In this document: piece by piece, positions 1 to 8,433 of the stretch
Numbering within the stretch: the first letter of the stretch is position 1
Layout of the letters: every line of letters starts with the position of its first letter
Source of the DNA: Avichristensenella sp031549905
GTDB lineage: Bacteria; Bacillota; Clostridia; Christensenellales; Aristaeellaceae
Length of the DNA: 64,000 nt
Reading direction: 5' to 3'
Assembly: GCA_031549905.1 (NCBI GenBank)
Contig: JAVBPC010000024.1
Span: forward strand, 60,271-124,270
The notes under the pieces: model-generated
Told to the model about the DNA's origin: nothing
Databases searched by the model: none
What the model saw: the letters and a program-made list of their open reading frames with translations, nothing else
Made by a program: the position numbers and the translations under genes

Positions 1-1
1 C

Positions 2-499
2 TGGGGCTGGATGGCGGATGACCCCGTTTCCGAATTTGACTGGCTGATCCGGATGCTGGTGAATGTCATCTGCCGCGACGGCAACTGGCTGCTGAATGTA
101 GGGCCGGATAGAAACGGCAAGCTTTCGCCCGAAGTGACGGGCCGCATGCGGGAAATTGGCGCGTGGCTTTCACAGTACGGCGAAAGCGTGTACGGCACAC
201 GCGGCGGCCCGGTGGCGCCTGTGGATACCGTATACGGCACCACCTGCCGGGGCAATACGTTATACTTACATATCTTAAATAGAAATGCATTTGACGCCCT
301 GCCGCTTGCGGATTACAAAGTCACCGCCTGCCGTGTGCTGGGCGGCGAAGCGTGCAGGTTTGCACAGGATGATAACCGCGTGCGCATCACACTGCCGGAA
401 AACCTGCCGGCCGCGCCCGATACCATCATTGCCCTGACGCTTGATCGCCCCGTCATCCGGCCCGAAGCAGAGCGCATCCACTTCACCGGCAAAGCGTAA
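2..499 (+). CDS. Alpha-L-fucosidase (GH29), C-terminal part only
   Basis: The reading frame is open from the left edge, so the gene starts outside the window and only about 165 residues are visible. The segment NWLLNVGPDRNGKLSPE followed by a tryptophan-containing helix and GESVYGT is the typical end of the GH29 catalytic barrel, after which comes a small beta-sandwich tail. GH29 enzymes release alpha-linked L-fucose by a retaining mechanism. The catalytic residues lie upstream and cannot be checked. It is followed after 17 bases by a GH42 beta-galactosidase and then a GH31 enzyme, so it is most likely part of one exo-glycosidase operon. The family call is secure; linkage specificity is not readable. 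Confidence 0.85.
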   Translation, partial: WGWMADDPVSEFDWLIRMLVNVICRDGNWLLNVGPDRNGKLSPEVTGRMREIGAWLSQYGESVYGTRGGPVAPVDTVYGTTCRGNTLYLHILNRNAFDALPLADYKVTACRVLGGEACRFAQDDNRVRITLPENLPAAPDTIIALTLDRPVIRPEAERIHFTGKA

Positions 500-516
500 C
501 AGACAAGGAGGCCCCC

Positions 517-2535
517 ATGCATTACGGCGTATCCTACTACCCGGAGCACAAAACGCCCGAGGAGCTTCAGCATGATCTAGCACTGTTGATAGAATCCGGC
601 ATCAACACGGTGCGCATGGGCGAGTTCGCCTGGTGCCGGTTTGAGCCGCGCCCCGGCGAATACCATTTCGAATGGCTTGACCCCGTGGTGGAGGCGCTGG
701 GAAGCGCGGGCATCCGCACCATCATCTGCACGCCCACCGCGTGCCCGCCCGCGTGGCTGGTGGAGCTGCACCCTGATCTTTTGTACATGGATGGCCGCGG
801 CGTGCGCCGTCCCTTCGGCGGCAGGCGGCACTATTGCTACAATAATGAGGCGTACCGCACGTACAGCGCCAAAATCACCGAGCAAATCGCCATCCATTAC
901 GGGCAAAACCCGTACGTTGCTGGGTTCCAGATCGACAACGAACCTGCGCAGGAGGGCACGGGCCGCTGCTGCTGCCCGGTGTGCACGGAGGCGTTCCGCG
1001 CGTGGGTGAAAGAGAAATACGGCACCATCGCCGAATACAACCGCCGCAGCGGCGCGGTGTTCTGGTCCGGCGAATACGACAGCTTCGGCCAAATCCTGCC
1101 GCCGGTGAACCAGATCGAGCCGGGCGCGCAGCCCGCCATCCGCGCGCACTACGAAAACCCTACGCTGCGCATGGATTTTGAGCACTTCTCGTCCGATAGC
1201 CAGATCGCGTACCAGGATATCCAGTCCCGCATTCTGAAGGCGCACACCGGCATGCCGGTCACCACCAACGCCACCGGCCTTGCCACAAACAGCATTGATT
1301 ACTACAAGAGCACGCATGACCTGGATGTGTACGCGTTTGACTTCTACCCCGGCCTTCGCGATGCGCGGGTGGATGCCTTCCCCTATGCGTTCGCGCGCGG
1401 CGTCAAGGGCGGCCTGCCCTTCTGGGTGCTGGAATTTGTCTCCGGCGGCGGGCACCGGCTCAGCGGCTCCGGCCGCATGCAGCCAAACCCCGGCGCGCTC
1501 CGGCAGGCGGTGATTCATTCGCTGGCGCACGGCGCGGAAATGATGCTGCATTTCCAGTTCCGCACATTCCCATTCGGCGCGGAGCAACTCAACTACGCCA
1601 TCGTGGATATGGACGGCATCCCCCGCCGCCGCTACCGCGAAATGTGCGACACCGCCGCGCTGCTGAAGCGCCTTGCGCCCTATGAAAACGCCGCATTCCC
1701 CCGCGAGGCGGCCATCCTTGTGAACTATGAAAGCCACTGGGCGCTGCGCATCAAGCCGGTCAACGACCCGCTGTTTTCCTACATGGATTTTTGCGGGCAG
1801 ATGCACAGGGCGCTGGCGGAATGCGGCGTGACGGCGGATGTGCTGTCGCCTGAGATGGACTTTTCCGGATACAAGTTGGTCGTGCTGCCTGCATCCATCG
1901 TGCTGGATGCCGCGCTTCGGGCGAAGCTGACGGCGTTTGTTGAAAGCGGTGGCGTGCTGCTTGGCACATTCCTGACCAGCGTGAAGAATATGGACAATGT
2001 AGGCTACACCGAGCCGCTGCCTGCGGGCCTGGACAACCTGTTCGGCGTAACCGTGCAGGAGGTGGAGCCGGTATTCGCCGCAAACGGCACAGATGTGCAC
2101 ATGGCGCTGCCCGGCGTGGACCTGTCTACGCACGACCTGTACTGGAGCGAACTGCTGGGCGGCACGGCCGAAATGGTGGGCCGCTATGCCGGCGGGTATA
2201 AAGCGGGCTGCGGCATGCTTTCCAGAAATCTGGTGGGCAAGGGCAGCGCGTGGTACCTGGGGTGCGGCCTGCCGATGGATGCGCTGACCGCGCTGCTTGG
2301 CGCGCTGGCGGACGGTGCCGGCGTTCACCGCGCGCCGTTTACCGCCTGTGAAACGGTGGAGGTGGTCACCCGTGTGCACGAAGGCACGCCGATATACTAC
2401 CTATTCAACTTTTGCAGCCGGGAAGCGCTTATGCCCTGCGCACGGCCAGTGAAAGATGCGCTGACCGGTGAAACATACTCTGATACGCTCCCCATCGCGC
2501 CGCACGGCTTCCGGCTTGTGCACGCGGATGGCTGA
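517..2535 (+). CDS. Beta-galactosidase, GH42
   Basis: This 672-residue protein has the normal GH42 length and layout: an N-terminal TIM barrel beginning HYGVSYYPE, a central trimerisation (Rossmann-like) domain and a short C-terminal beta domain. The acid/base is Glu142 in QIDNEP and the nucleophile Glu306 in WVLEF. The cysteines CCCPVC just after the acid/base (about 151-156) fit the zinc site seen in many GH42 enzymes. There is no signal peptide, so it acts in the cytoplasm on imported oligosaccharides, removing terminal beta-galactose. ATG 517 is preceded by AAGGAGG. It lies between a GH29 fucosidase and a GH31 enzyme and is probably co-transcribed with both. Family certain; natural substrate inferred. 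Confidence 0.95.
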   Translation: MHYGVSYYPEHKTPEELQHDLALLIESGINTVRMGEFAWCRFEPRPGEYHFEWLDPVVEALGSAGIRTIICTPTACPPAWLVELHPDLLYMDGRGVRRPFGGRRHYCYNNEAYRTYSAKITEQIAIHYGQNPYVAGFQIDNEPAQEGTGRCCCPVCTEAFRAWVKEKYGTIAEYNRRSGAVFWSGEYDSFGQILPPVNQIEPGAQPAIRAHYENPTLRMDFEHFSSDSQIAYQDIQSRILKAHTGMPVTTNATGLATNSIDYYKSTHDLDVYAFDFYPGLRDARVDAFPYAFARGVKGGLPFWVLEFVSGGGHRLSGSGRMQPNPGALRQAVIHSLAHGAEMMLHFQFRTFPFGAEQLNYAIVDMDGIPRRRYREMCDTAALLKRLAPYENAAFPREAAILVNYESHWALRIKPVNDPLFSYMDFCGQMHRALAECGVTADVLSPEMDFSGYKLVVLPASIVLDAALRAKLTAFVESGGVLLGTFLTSVKNMDNVGYTEPLPAGLDNLFGVTVQEVEPVFAANGTDVHMALPGVDLSTHDLYWSELLGGTAEMVGRYAGGYKAGCGMLSRNLVGKGSAWYLGCGLPMDALTALLGALADGAGVHRAPFTACETVEVVTRVHEGTPIYYLFNFCSREALMPCARPVKDALTGETYSDTLPIAPHGFRLVHADG

Positions 2536-2550
2536 CGAAAGGCAATCATC

Positions 2551-4809
2551 ATGAAAGATTTCAGCTGGAATGGTTCCATTTTGCGCGTGATTTGCGGCGG
2601 CGGCGCGGCGGACAGCGCGTATGTGCAAAACCCGGACACGTACCCGCTGCTGCGCATGACGAAAAGCGAAGTCGTGCGTTTCATGGCCGGTGAGAGGCCG
2701 CTGCTTGCGCAGACCGGGTTCACTTTGGCCCCGCGCGAGCTGTGCATCCTGGATGCGGCTAAATCCAGCTTCCGGCTGGAGCGCACAGTGGACGGCGAGC
2801 GCGCCATCCTGGAAAAGGCGGAAGCCGTTAAAACCGGCGAAACCTTCACCGGGGAGCTGCGCTTCACCGCGGAAAAAGATGAAGTGCTGTACGGCCTGGG
2901 ACAGCACGAGCGCGGCGTGCTCAATCACCGGCTGGATACGGAATACCTGTATCAAAACAACATGAAAATTCCGATGCCGGTGCTGCTATCCAGCAAGGGA
3001 TACGGCCTGCTGTTTGACATGGGCTGCCCGATGATCTACCGGGCGGATGAATCGGGCTTCGCGCTGCAATTTGAGGCGTCGGACGCGCCAAGCTATTTCC
3101 TGTTCACGGCGGACACGATGGATGGCCAGCTTCGGTGCCTGCACCGGCTGCTGGGCACGGCTCCGCTGCTGCCCCGCTGGGCGTTTGGGTACATCCAGTC
3201 GCGGGAGCGCTACAAAACGCAGCAGGAAATACTGGATATTGCCTTAAGGTTCAAGGCGCTCAGTATCCCGCTGTCGTGCATCGTGCTGGACTGGCTTTCC
3301 TGGGAGGAGGGTAAATGGGGCAACAAAATCGTGGACAAGGCCCGCTTCCCCGATATGAAGGCGATGATCGACCAGCTACACGCGCAGGATGTCGCTTTCA
3401 TGATCTCCATCTGGCCCAACATCAACAGGAAGGGCGCGGACCATGACGAGATGATGGCCGCCGGCAAGCTGCTGGCGAACCTGAACACCTATAACGCATT
3501 CGATGATGACGCGCGTGCGCTGTATTGGCGGCAGATGATGCGCGATCTGGTGCCCGCCGGCACCGATGCCTGGTGGTGCGATTCCACCGAGCCGTTCACC
3601 CCGGACTGGAACGGCGCCGTGAAAAAGCCGGAAGCCGAGCGGTATGACCTGAGCGTTACGCAGGCCACGCAGTACATGGATGCCCGCACCGCGAACGACT
3701 TTGCGCTGCGCCATGCGCAGGGCATCTACGAGCACCAGCGGCGCGATGTGCCCGGACGGCGCGTGGTAAACCTCACGCGCTCCGGTTCGCCGTCCAGCGC
3801 GCGGTATGGCGTGATCCTGTGGTCGGGCGATATCAAGGCCAGCTGGCAGGATTACCGAAACCAAATCGCCGAAGGCCTGAACATGGCGATGTGCGGCATC
3901 CCGTTCTGGACGCTGGATATCGGCGCGTTCTTTGTGGGCGGAGAGGCCGCCTGGCGCAAATGGAGCGGCATGCCGGAGGGCCAGGGCGAAGTGCCGTGGT
4001 TCTGGAATGGCGAGTTCCCCGACGGCGTAGACGACCCCGCTTACCGCGAGCTGTACGTCCGCTGGCTGCAAATGGGCACATTCCTGCCGGTGATGCGCTC
4101 GCACGGCACCGATACCCCGCGCGAACCCTGGCAGTTTGGCGGCGAAGGCAGCGCGTGGTATGATGCCATCGTCAAGTACATCCGCCTGCGGTACCGGCTG
4201 CTGCCCACAGTTTACTCGCTGGCGGCGGAAGCGTGCTTCACGGGCAAACCCATGATGCGGCAGCTATCCTTCGACTTTCCACAGGACGTGAATGTGCGCC
4301 AAACCGCCGACCGGTACATGTTCGGCCCGTCGCTGCTGGTGTGCCCGGTGACGCGGCCCATGGTGGATGGCGTCGCGCACGAAGAAGTGTATCTGCCGGA
4401 ATGTGCGGGCTGGTACGCGTGGCCCGGCGGCGCAATGCTGCCCGGCGGGCAAACGCTGGCGATAGATGTGCCGCTGGATGAAATGCCGCTGTTTGTGCGC
4501 GCGGGGGCTATCCTGGCGCTGGGGGATGCAAAGGGCGATCTGGAAAGCATGCATGTCTGGGCCGGCGCGGATGGGGAATTCACGCTGTATTTGGATAACG
4601 GCATGGATTACGCCTATGAACAGGGGCAGTATGCGCGGGTGCCGTTTGTTTGGGATGACGCGAAAAAGCTGCTCACCATCAAAGGCAAAGAGGGTGTATA
4701 CCCCACGCCCAACAAGTTCCTGATCTATTGTCATAATATCGATGGCAGCGTTGCAAAATTTCAGTTGCCTTACAACGGTGAAGCGGCGCAAATCCCTTTG
4801 TTTACATAA
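2551..4809 (+). CDS. GH31 alpha-glycosidase (alpha-xylosidase or alpha-glucosidase)
   Basis: This 752-residue cytoplasmic protein has the GH31 order: N-terminal beta-sandwich, TIM barrel and C-terminal beta domains. The predicted nucleophile is Asp344 in WWCDSTEP and the predicted acid/base is Asp427 in LWSGDI; PFWTLDIGAF is a further family signature. The segment IPLSCIVLDW resembles the XylS-type alpha-xylosidase branch more than classical maltases, but specificity cannot be proven by eye. It starts 15 bases after the GH42 stop and closes the glycosidase operon. Together with a fucosidase and a beta-galactosidase, an alpha-xylosidase would complete removal of a Fuc-Gal-Xyl side chain. No terminator is obvious in the 83 bases that follow. 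Confidence 0.9.
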   Translation: MKDFSWNGSILRVICGGGAADSAYVQNPDTYPLLRMTKSEVVRFMAGERPLLAQTGFTLAPRELCILDAAKSSFRLERTVDGERAILEKAEAVKTGETFTGELRFTAEKDEVLYGLGQHERGVLNHRLDTEYLYQNNMKIPMPVLLSSKGYGLLFDMGCPMIYRADESGFALQFEASDAPSYFLFTADTMDGQLRCLHRLLGTAPLLPRWAFGYIQSRERYKTQQEILDIALRFKALSIPLSCIVLDWLSWEEGKWGNKIVDKARFPDMKAMIDQLHAQDVAFMISIWPNINRKGADHDEMMAAGKLLANLNTYNAFDDDARALYWRQMMRDLVPAGTDAWWCDSTEPFTPDWNGAVKKPEAERYDLSVTQATQYMDARTANDFALRHAQGIYEHQRRDVPGRRVVNLTRSGSPSSARYGVILWSGDIKASWQDYRNQIAEGLNMAMCGIPFWTLDIGAFFVGGEAAWRKWSGMPEGQGEVPWFWNGEFPDGVDDPAYRELYVRWLQMGTFLPVMRSHGTDTPREPWQFGGEGSAWYDAIVKYIRLRYRLLPTVYSLAAEACFTGKPMMRQLSFDFPQDVNVRQTADRYMFGPSLLVCPVTRPMVDGVAHEEVYLPECAGWYAWPGGAMLPGGQTLAIDVPLDEMPLFVRAGAILALGDAKGDLESMHVWAGADGEFTLYLDNGMDYAYEQGQYARVPFVWDDAKKLLTIKGKEGVYPTPNKFLIYCHNIDGSVAKFQLPYNGEAAQIPLFT

Positions 4810-4892
4810 CAAGTTTCAGCATTTTGCCGGGAAGAGCACAGGGTATTGTTTCAGTATTCTGACTTTTTCCCCGGCACATGGATCTACGGGCA

Positions 4893-5315
4893 TCAGCGGT
4901 TAGCATTGTCTCCCTCATTTGGCCATTCATTAAGCCCCAGGCGGGTTAGGATGGCCTTGTTTACATACGCATTAATGGAGTCATACTCACGGTTTGCCGC
5001 TTCCTGGATGATGTTCATCTTGCCCTTTGGGATCGTAACTGTCAGCCGGTCGTATTTTTTGCCAGCAAACACTTTTTTTAACGTACGGCTTTTACGGATG
5101 GTATCCCAGTTGTCGGAGATTCTGGAGTACCCAAACAGGATCACCACACTGGCCACAACAATGCAGCCAAGGAGAACATAAACGTTCTCATTGGACATCG
5201 GCCCGGAAAATCCACCGCAGATAAGCCAGTACATCCCATAAGCCAACAACCAGATCAATCCAATTATGACGAATACGCCCGCTCTCCCAAGCAGTTTTTT
5301 CAATTCTTTGTTCAT
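4893..5315 (-). CDS. Membrane protein with C-terminal ribbon-helix-helix domain
   Basis: This 140-residue protein has two hydrophobic helices near the N-terminus (about residues 12-34 and 46-62), joined by a short loop, and a basic linker. The C-terminal segment of about 45 residues, beginning YDRLTVTIPKG and containing SINAYVNKAI, has the strand-helix-helix pattern of Arc/CopG-type DNA-binding proteins. Both termini should be cytoplasmic, which would place a DNA-binding dimer at the membrane. It is a single gene on the opposite strand to the glycosidases, with its own promoter (TATAAT, 62 bases upstream). No toxin partner is adjacent. The fold is inferred from the pattern; binding DNA while membrane-anchored is a hypothesis. 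Confidence 0.7.
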   Translation of the reverse strand: MNKELKKLLGRAGVFVIIGLIWLLAYGMYWLICGGFSGPMSNENVYVLLGCIVVASVVILFGYSRISDNWDTIRKSRTLKKVFAGKKYDRLTVTIPKGKMNIIQEAANREYDSINAYVNKAILTRLGLNEWPNEGDNANR

Positions 5316-5376
5316 GTTCTTCTCTCATTCCATCCGTCATTACCGGTATAATGCAACATAGCATTGCTTTGAAGCG

Positions 5377-5405
5377 ATTATAGCACGCTTCCTGGCATCA
5401 CTCAA
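5377..5405 (-). promoter_or_regulatory. Sigma-A type promoter of the membrane RHH gene
   Basis: On the minus strand TTGAGT and a perfect TATAAT are separated by 17 bases. The -10 lies 62 bases upstream of the ATG at 5315, so the 5' leader is short. Confidence 0.7.
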
Positions 5406-5435
5406 TCCAAAGGGCCGGAAGAGTATGCACGGTAC

Positions 5436-5477
5436 ACAAAAAAGAACAGGGCATCAAACTACTGACACCCTGTTCTT
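5436..5477 (-). terminator. Intrinsic terminator after the solute-binding protein gene
   Basis: A perfect 10-bp stem (AAGAACAGGG with CCCTGTTCTT, arms 5442-5451 and 5468-5477) is followed on the minus strand by a run of T. It lies 56 bases past the stop of the gene at 5533-7236. Confidence 0.85.
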
Positions 5478-5532
5478 CCTTACAATGCCCTATTCCTTGC
5501 AGTATTCAGGGCCTGTTTCCTATTACCGAACC

Positions 5533-7236
5533 TTACTCGTAGTTATCCACCTTATCGATGGCCTTCTGCCATTCGCCGGTGAAGTAATCCACAACCTTCT
5601 GCATGCCCAGGCCGTCGGCCTCGGTCTGCATCTTGGTCCACAGGGCCTCAAACTCGGCCTCGTCCTTGGCGTACACCATCTGCCAGGAATACTTCTTCAC
5701 AACTTCGCCGATCTGCGACATGGTCATCTCCAGCTCATCGGAGGCGGGGGTAATCATGTTGACAGCCTGCGTGGAGTTGGCGACGTTGCCGCCCTTGTTG
5801 ACGTAATCCTGCAGCACGGCCCCACCGAACACTTCGCGCCATTCCAGCCGCATCAAGGTGGGGTTCCTGGCGATGTGCGTCGGCCAGTAGCGGTAGCCCA
5901 GGCTGTAGCCGTCATCCATTATTACGGAAGCCTGCAGGCCCGCCGTGTTGAATGCATACATGCCATCCTGGAAAGCGCCGCCGCCCACTTCCGCGGGCAT
6001 CAGCGGATCGGCCTTCTTCTCAACCAGAACGTACGCGTCTTCATCGATCACGCGGGGTTCGCCGCTGTCATCGCGGGTCCAGATGATATCTTCCGGGCCG
6101 TTGGTGAGGTACTCGATCGTCGCGGGATCATAGAACCAGTTGAGGAACTCAAGCGCCGCATCCAGGTTCTTGGTGTCCTTGTTGATGGCGAAGTACCAGT
6201 TGCGGCCAATGGTCTGTTCCGGCGCAACGTAGAGCTTCATATCATCGGCAACAATCGCTTCGTAGCCGTCGGGGGCGTCGGGGTTATCCACATGGCCGGC
6301 AGCACGGCTGTTGTACTGGCCGGTCATCCACGAGAAATGCGAGAACAGCACGCGGCCGGCGGAGTACTTCGCATCCACGTTGGAGAATGTCTGCGTCATG
6401 GAGTCGGGATCCAGCAGCCCGCGCTGGTTGGCATCATAGTAGAACTTCAGCGCGCGCTTGTAGAAGCTTTCATCGCGCAGGATGGAATTCGTTTCCTTCG
6501 TCAGGATGTTGGTTTCCATCAGGTGGGAAACGTACTCGGTATCAATGCCGTAGAAGAACGACAGCGTCGAAATCTCCAGCGCCGTGTACTTGTCCCAGTC
6601 GGAGAACAGCGCAAAGCCGTACACCTTCTCGCCGTTTTCGGTCGTGGGCTTCACCTTGACCATCGCTTCCACGATGTCCAGGTAGTCTTCCAGCGTCGCG
6701 GGGACCTGCTGGCCGGCCTGTTTCCAGGCATCCCACTGTAGCATCGGCTGCCAGTTGAAGGAGTTGTAGCCCGTGGGGCCGATGGCCGTGGGCATGATCA
6801 GCAGGCTGCCGGTGCCGTTTGACGTATAGTCCTTGGAATACGCGATGGCGTTGGCGTACAGCTCGTTGTTAAACAGGCTGGGCAGCTTGTCCGCGTACTG
6901 CTCCAGGGGCAGCAGCTTGTCAGCGTCCATGGCCATCTGCGCCTGGTCCAGGCCCTTGAAGCCTACGATATCCGGCAGGTCGCCGGCGGCCAGGTACTGC
7001 TGCAGCTTCTGCTCCACTTCGTTGCCGGTGGGGTAGAAATCCAGCTTGATTTTCGCATCGTCATACAGGCGCTTCGCGCCCCAGCCCTGCCAAATGCCGG
7101 ACTCGCTGGTGACGGACTGCTGAACAAACGCGGTCAGCGTCACTTCCTTTTTGTCCGCCTCGGCAAGCGCCGCCACGCTGCACAGCACCATCAGCGCGCT
7201 GAGCAAAAGGGCGACCAGTTTCTTACCCTTGTACAT
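5533..7236 (-). CDS. Extracellular carbohydrate-binding protein of an ABC importer (LplA-like)
   Basis: This 567-residue protein starts with a basic N-terminus and a hydrophobic signal peptide ending ALAEA. The Cys in the hydrophobic core does not sit in a good lipobox, so signal peptidase I cleavage looks likelier than lipidation. The mature protein has the pattern of large family-1-type solute-binding proteins (GDLPDIV, then aromatic-rich segments), which bind oligosaccharides outside the membrane. AGGAGG sits upstream of ATG 7236. It is the last gene of a permease-permease-binding protein set, separated from the second permease by 248 bases that hold a structured repeat, and it ends in a strong terminator. 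The ligand is unknown; the nearby GH29-GH42-GH31 genes suggest a branched plant or host glycan. Confidence 0.88.
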   Translation of the reverse strand: MYKGKKLVALLLSALMVLCSVAALAEADKKEVTLTAFVQQSVTSESGIWQGWGAKRLYDDAKIKLDFYPTGNEVEQKLQQYLAAGDLPDIVGFKGLDQAQMAMDADKLLPLEQYADKLPSLFNNELYANAIAYSKDYTSNGTGSLLIMPTAIGPTGYNSFNWQPMLQWDAWKQAGQQVPATLEDYLDIVEAMVKVKPTTENGEKVYGFALFSDWDKYTALEISTLSFFYGIDTEYVSHLMETNILTKETNSILRDESFYKRALKFYYDANQRGLLDPDSMTQTFSNVDAKYSAGRVLFSHFSWMTGQYNSRAAGHVDNPDAPDGYEAIVADDMKLYVAPEQTIGRNWYFAINKDTKNLDAALEFLNWFYDPATIEYLTNGPEDIIWTRDDSGEPRVIDEDAYVLVEKKADPLMPAEVGGGAFQDGMYAFNTAGLQASVIMDDGYSLGYRYWPTHIARNPTLMRLEWREVFGGAVLQDYVNKGGNVANSTQAVNMITPASDELEMTMSQIGEVVKKYSWQMVYAKDEAEFEALWTKMQTEADGLGMQKVVDYFTGEWQKAIDKVDNYE

Positions 7237-7301
7237 TGGAAAACCTCCTTAGATGATCTATGATAGGCGGATGCCCGCCAAATCAACACCTTTGGGGATT
7301 A

Positions 7302-7478
7302 TCAAGGGGATGAAGCCCCTTGATTTCAATCCGGCATCGGCGGCTTTGCCGCCGAACGGACGAAAATCCGGAGGATTTTCTACCTTGCGTCCTCCCCGCC
7401 CGGAAAATCGTGAGGTTTTCAGGGGAGGATGAACCTGCCCCGTTTCTTTCAACCGCATGAACCTCAGTTCATGCGGTT
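7302..7478. repeat. Multi-hairpin dispersed repeat, copy A
   Basis: This non-coding stretch fills the gap between the permease stop (7485) and the binding-protein start (7236). It consists of successive hairpins: TCAAGGGG/CCCCTTGA, GGCGGC/GCCGCC, AAAATCC/GGATTTT, TCCTCCCC/GGGGAGGA enclosing GAAAATC/GTTTTC, and an 11-bp perfect stem AACCGCATGAA/TTCATGCGGTT. The same series in the same orientation recurs at 60079-60255, with paired substitutions that keep the stems. It may be a mobile structured element or an mRNA 3'-end/processing structure. The short open frame across it is not a gene. Confidence 0.85.
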
Positions 7479-7484
7479 GCGCAA

Positions 7485-8417
7485 TCAACCTTTTACCGCA
7501 CCAATCATGATGCCCTTGACGAAATAACGTTGGAAGAATGGGTAAACCATCAGCACGGGTAAAATTGTCACAATACAGATGGTGTATTGGATGGTCAGCG
7601 GCGTCAGCATGGTGGAAATATCCGTGTTGGCCATGGCGCTGGGGTCTGTGCGCATGATTTCGATGATTGCGTTGGCGCGCGTCAGGTAATCATACAAAAC
7701 GTATTGCAGCGTGAACAGATTCGAACTTCTGACGTACAGCACCGTATCCATGAAGTTGTTCCACTGGCCCACGGCGGCAAACACGGCAACGGTGGCAAGC
7801 ACGGGCTTGGATAGCGGCAGGATGATCCGCGCGTAGCGCGTCAGGTAGCCTGCGCCGTCGATCTCGGCGGATTCTTCCAACGACGGCGATATCGATTCGA
7901 TGTATGTTTTGCACAGGATCAGGTTGAAAGGGGTCACCAGCGCGGGCAGCACATACACAAGGAACGTGTTATAGATGCCGATCGCCCTGTACGTCAGGAA
8001 CAGCGGGATCAGGCCCGCGCTGAAATACATGGTCATGATCACAAAACGGTAGAAAAGCTTTCTGTGCCAGAACTCCTCGCGGGTGAACGCATACGCCGGG
8101 AACGATGCGGCAATCAGCGTGATCATGGTGCCGATGACCGTGCGCGCCACGGAAATGAAAGCCGACGCGCCGATGTTCTTAAGTTTGAGCACGTTGATAT
8201 AGTTCGTCAGGTGAATGCCTTGGGGGATCAGGTGGATGCGCCCGGTCGCCACCAGGTTGTTATCGCTGATGGTGTTGATGAAAATATAGTAGAAGGGAAA
8301 GATGCATGCGATGGTGAACAGGCCGAACGCTATCACCAGGAAAATATCGAAGGCACGCTCCCCCGCGCTCTTGCGCACGACCGCGCTTTCGCTCACTTTA
8401 GCTGTTGCTTGCGCCAT
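7485..8417 (-). CDS. Carbohydrate ABC transporter permease (LplC/YtcP type)
   Basis: This 310-residue integral membrane protein has about six transmembrane helices and the binding-protein-dependent transport motif EESAEIDGAGYLTRYARIILP (EAA loop, about residues 180-201), which docks the cytoplasmic ATPase. The C-terminus KGIMIGAVKG is characteristic of the YtcP/LplC subfamily. It forms the import channel with the LplB-type partner encoded 16 bases upstream and receives ligand from the binding protein at 5533-7236. As is usual for this subfamily, no ATPase gene is adjacent; a shared MsmX-like ATPase elsewhere in the genome is expected. Confidence 0.93.
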   Translation of the reverse strand: MAQATAKVSESAVVRKSAGERAFDIFLVIAFGLFTIACIFPFYYIFINTISDNNLVATGRIHLIPQGIHLTNYINVLKLKNIGASAFISVARTVIGTMITLIAASFPAYAFTREEFWHRKLFYRFVIMTMYFSAGLIPLFLTYRAIGIYNTFLVYVLPALVTPFNLILCKTYIESISPSLEESAEIDGAGYLTRYARIILPLSKPVLATVAVFAAVGQWNNFMDTVLYVRSSNLFTLQYVLYDYLTRANAIIEIMRTDPSAMANTDISTMLTPLTIQYTICIVTILPVLMVYPFFQRYFVKGIMIGAVKG

Positions 8418-8433
8418 GATGATTCCCCCTTTC

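Noticed and set aside
577..2379. A 600-codon open frame on the minus strand
   Set aside because: It lies wholly opposite the certain GH42 gene. High G+C at third positions leaves long antisense frames open; the product has no recognisable motif. The same applies to long frames opposite the genes at 3376-4104, 5425-6741, 9736-11355, 13642-15075, 20307-21797, 28679-30874, 38857-39690 and 57304-58941.
5533..7236. Lipoprotein assignment for the binding proteins (also 29021-30823 and 51083-52552)
   Set aside because: Each has a hydrophobic signal peptide, but the Cys residues present do not sit in a proper L-(A/S/T)-(G/A)-C box, and signal peptidase I sites (AxA) fit better.
7258..7488. A 76-codon frame between the permease and binding-protein genes
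   Set aside because: It is made entirely of the hairpin repeat and its flank, and has no ribosome site in the right place.
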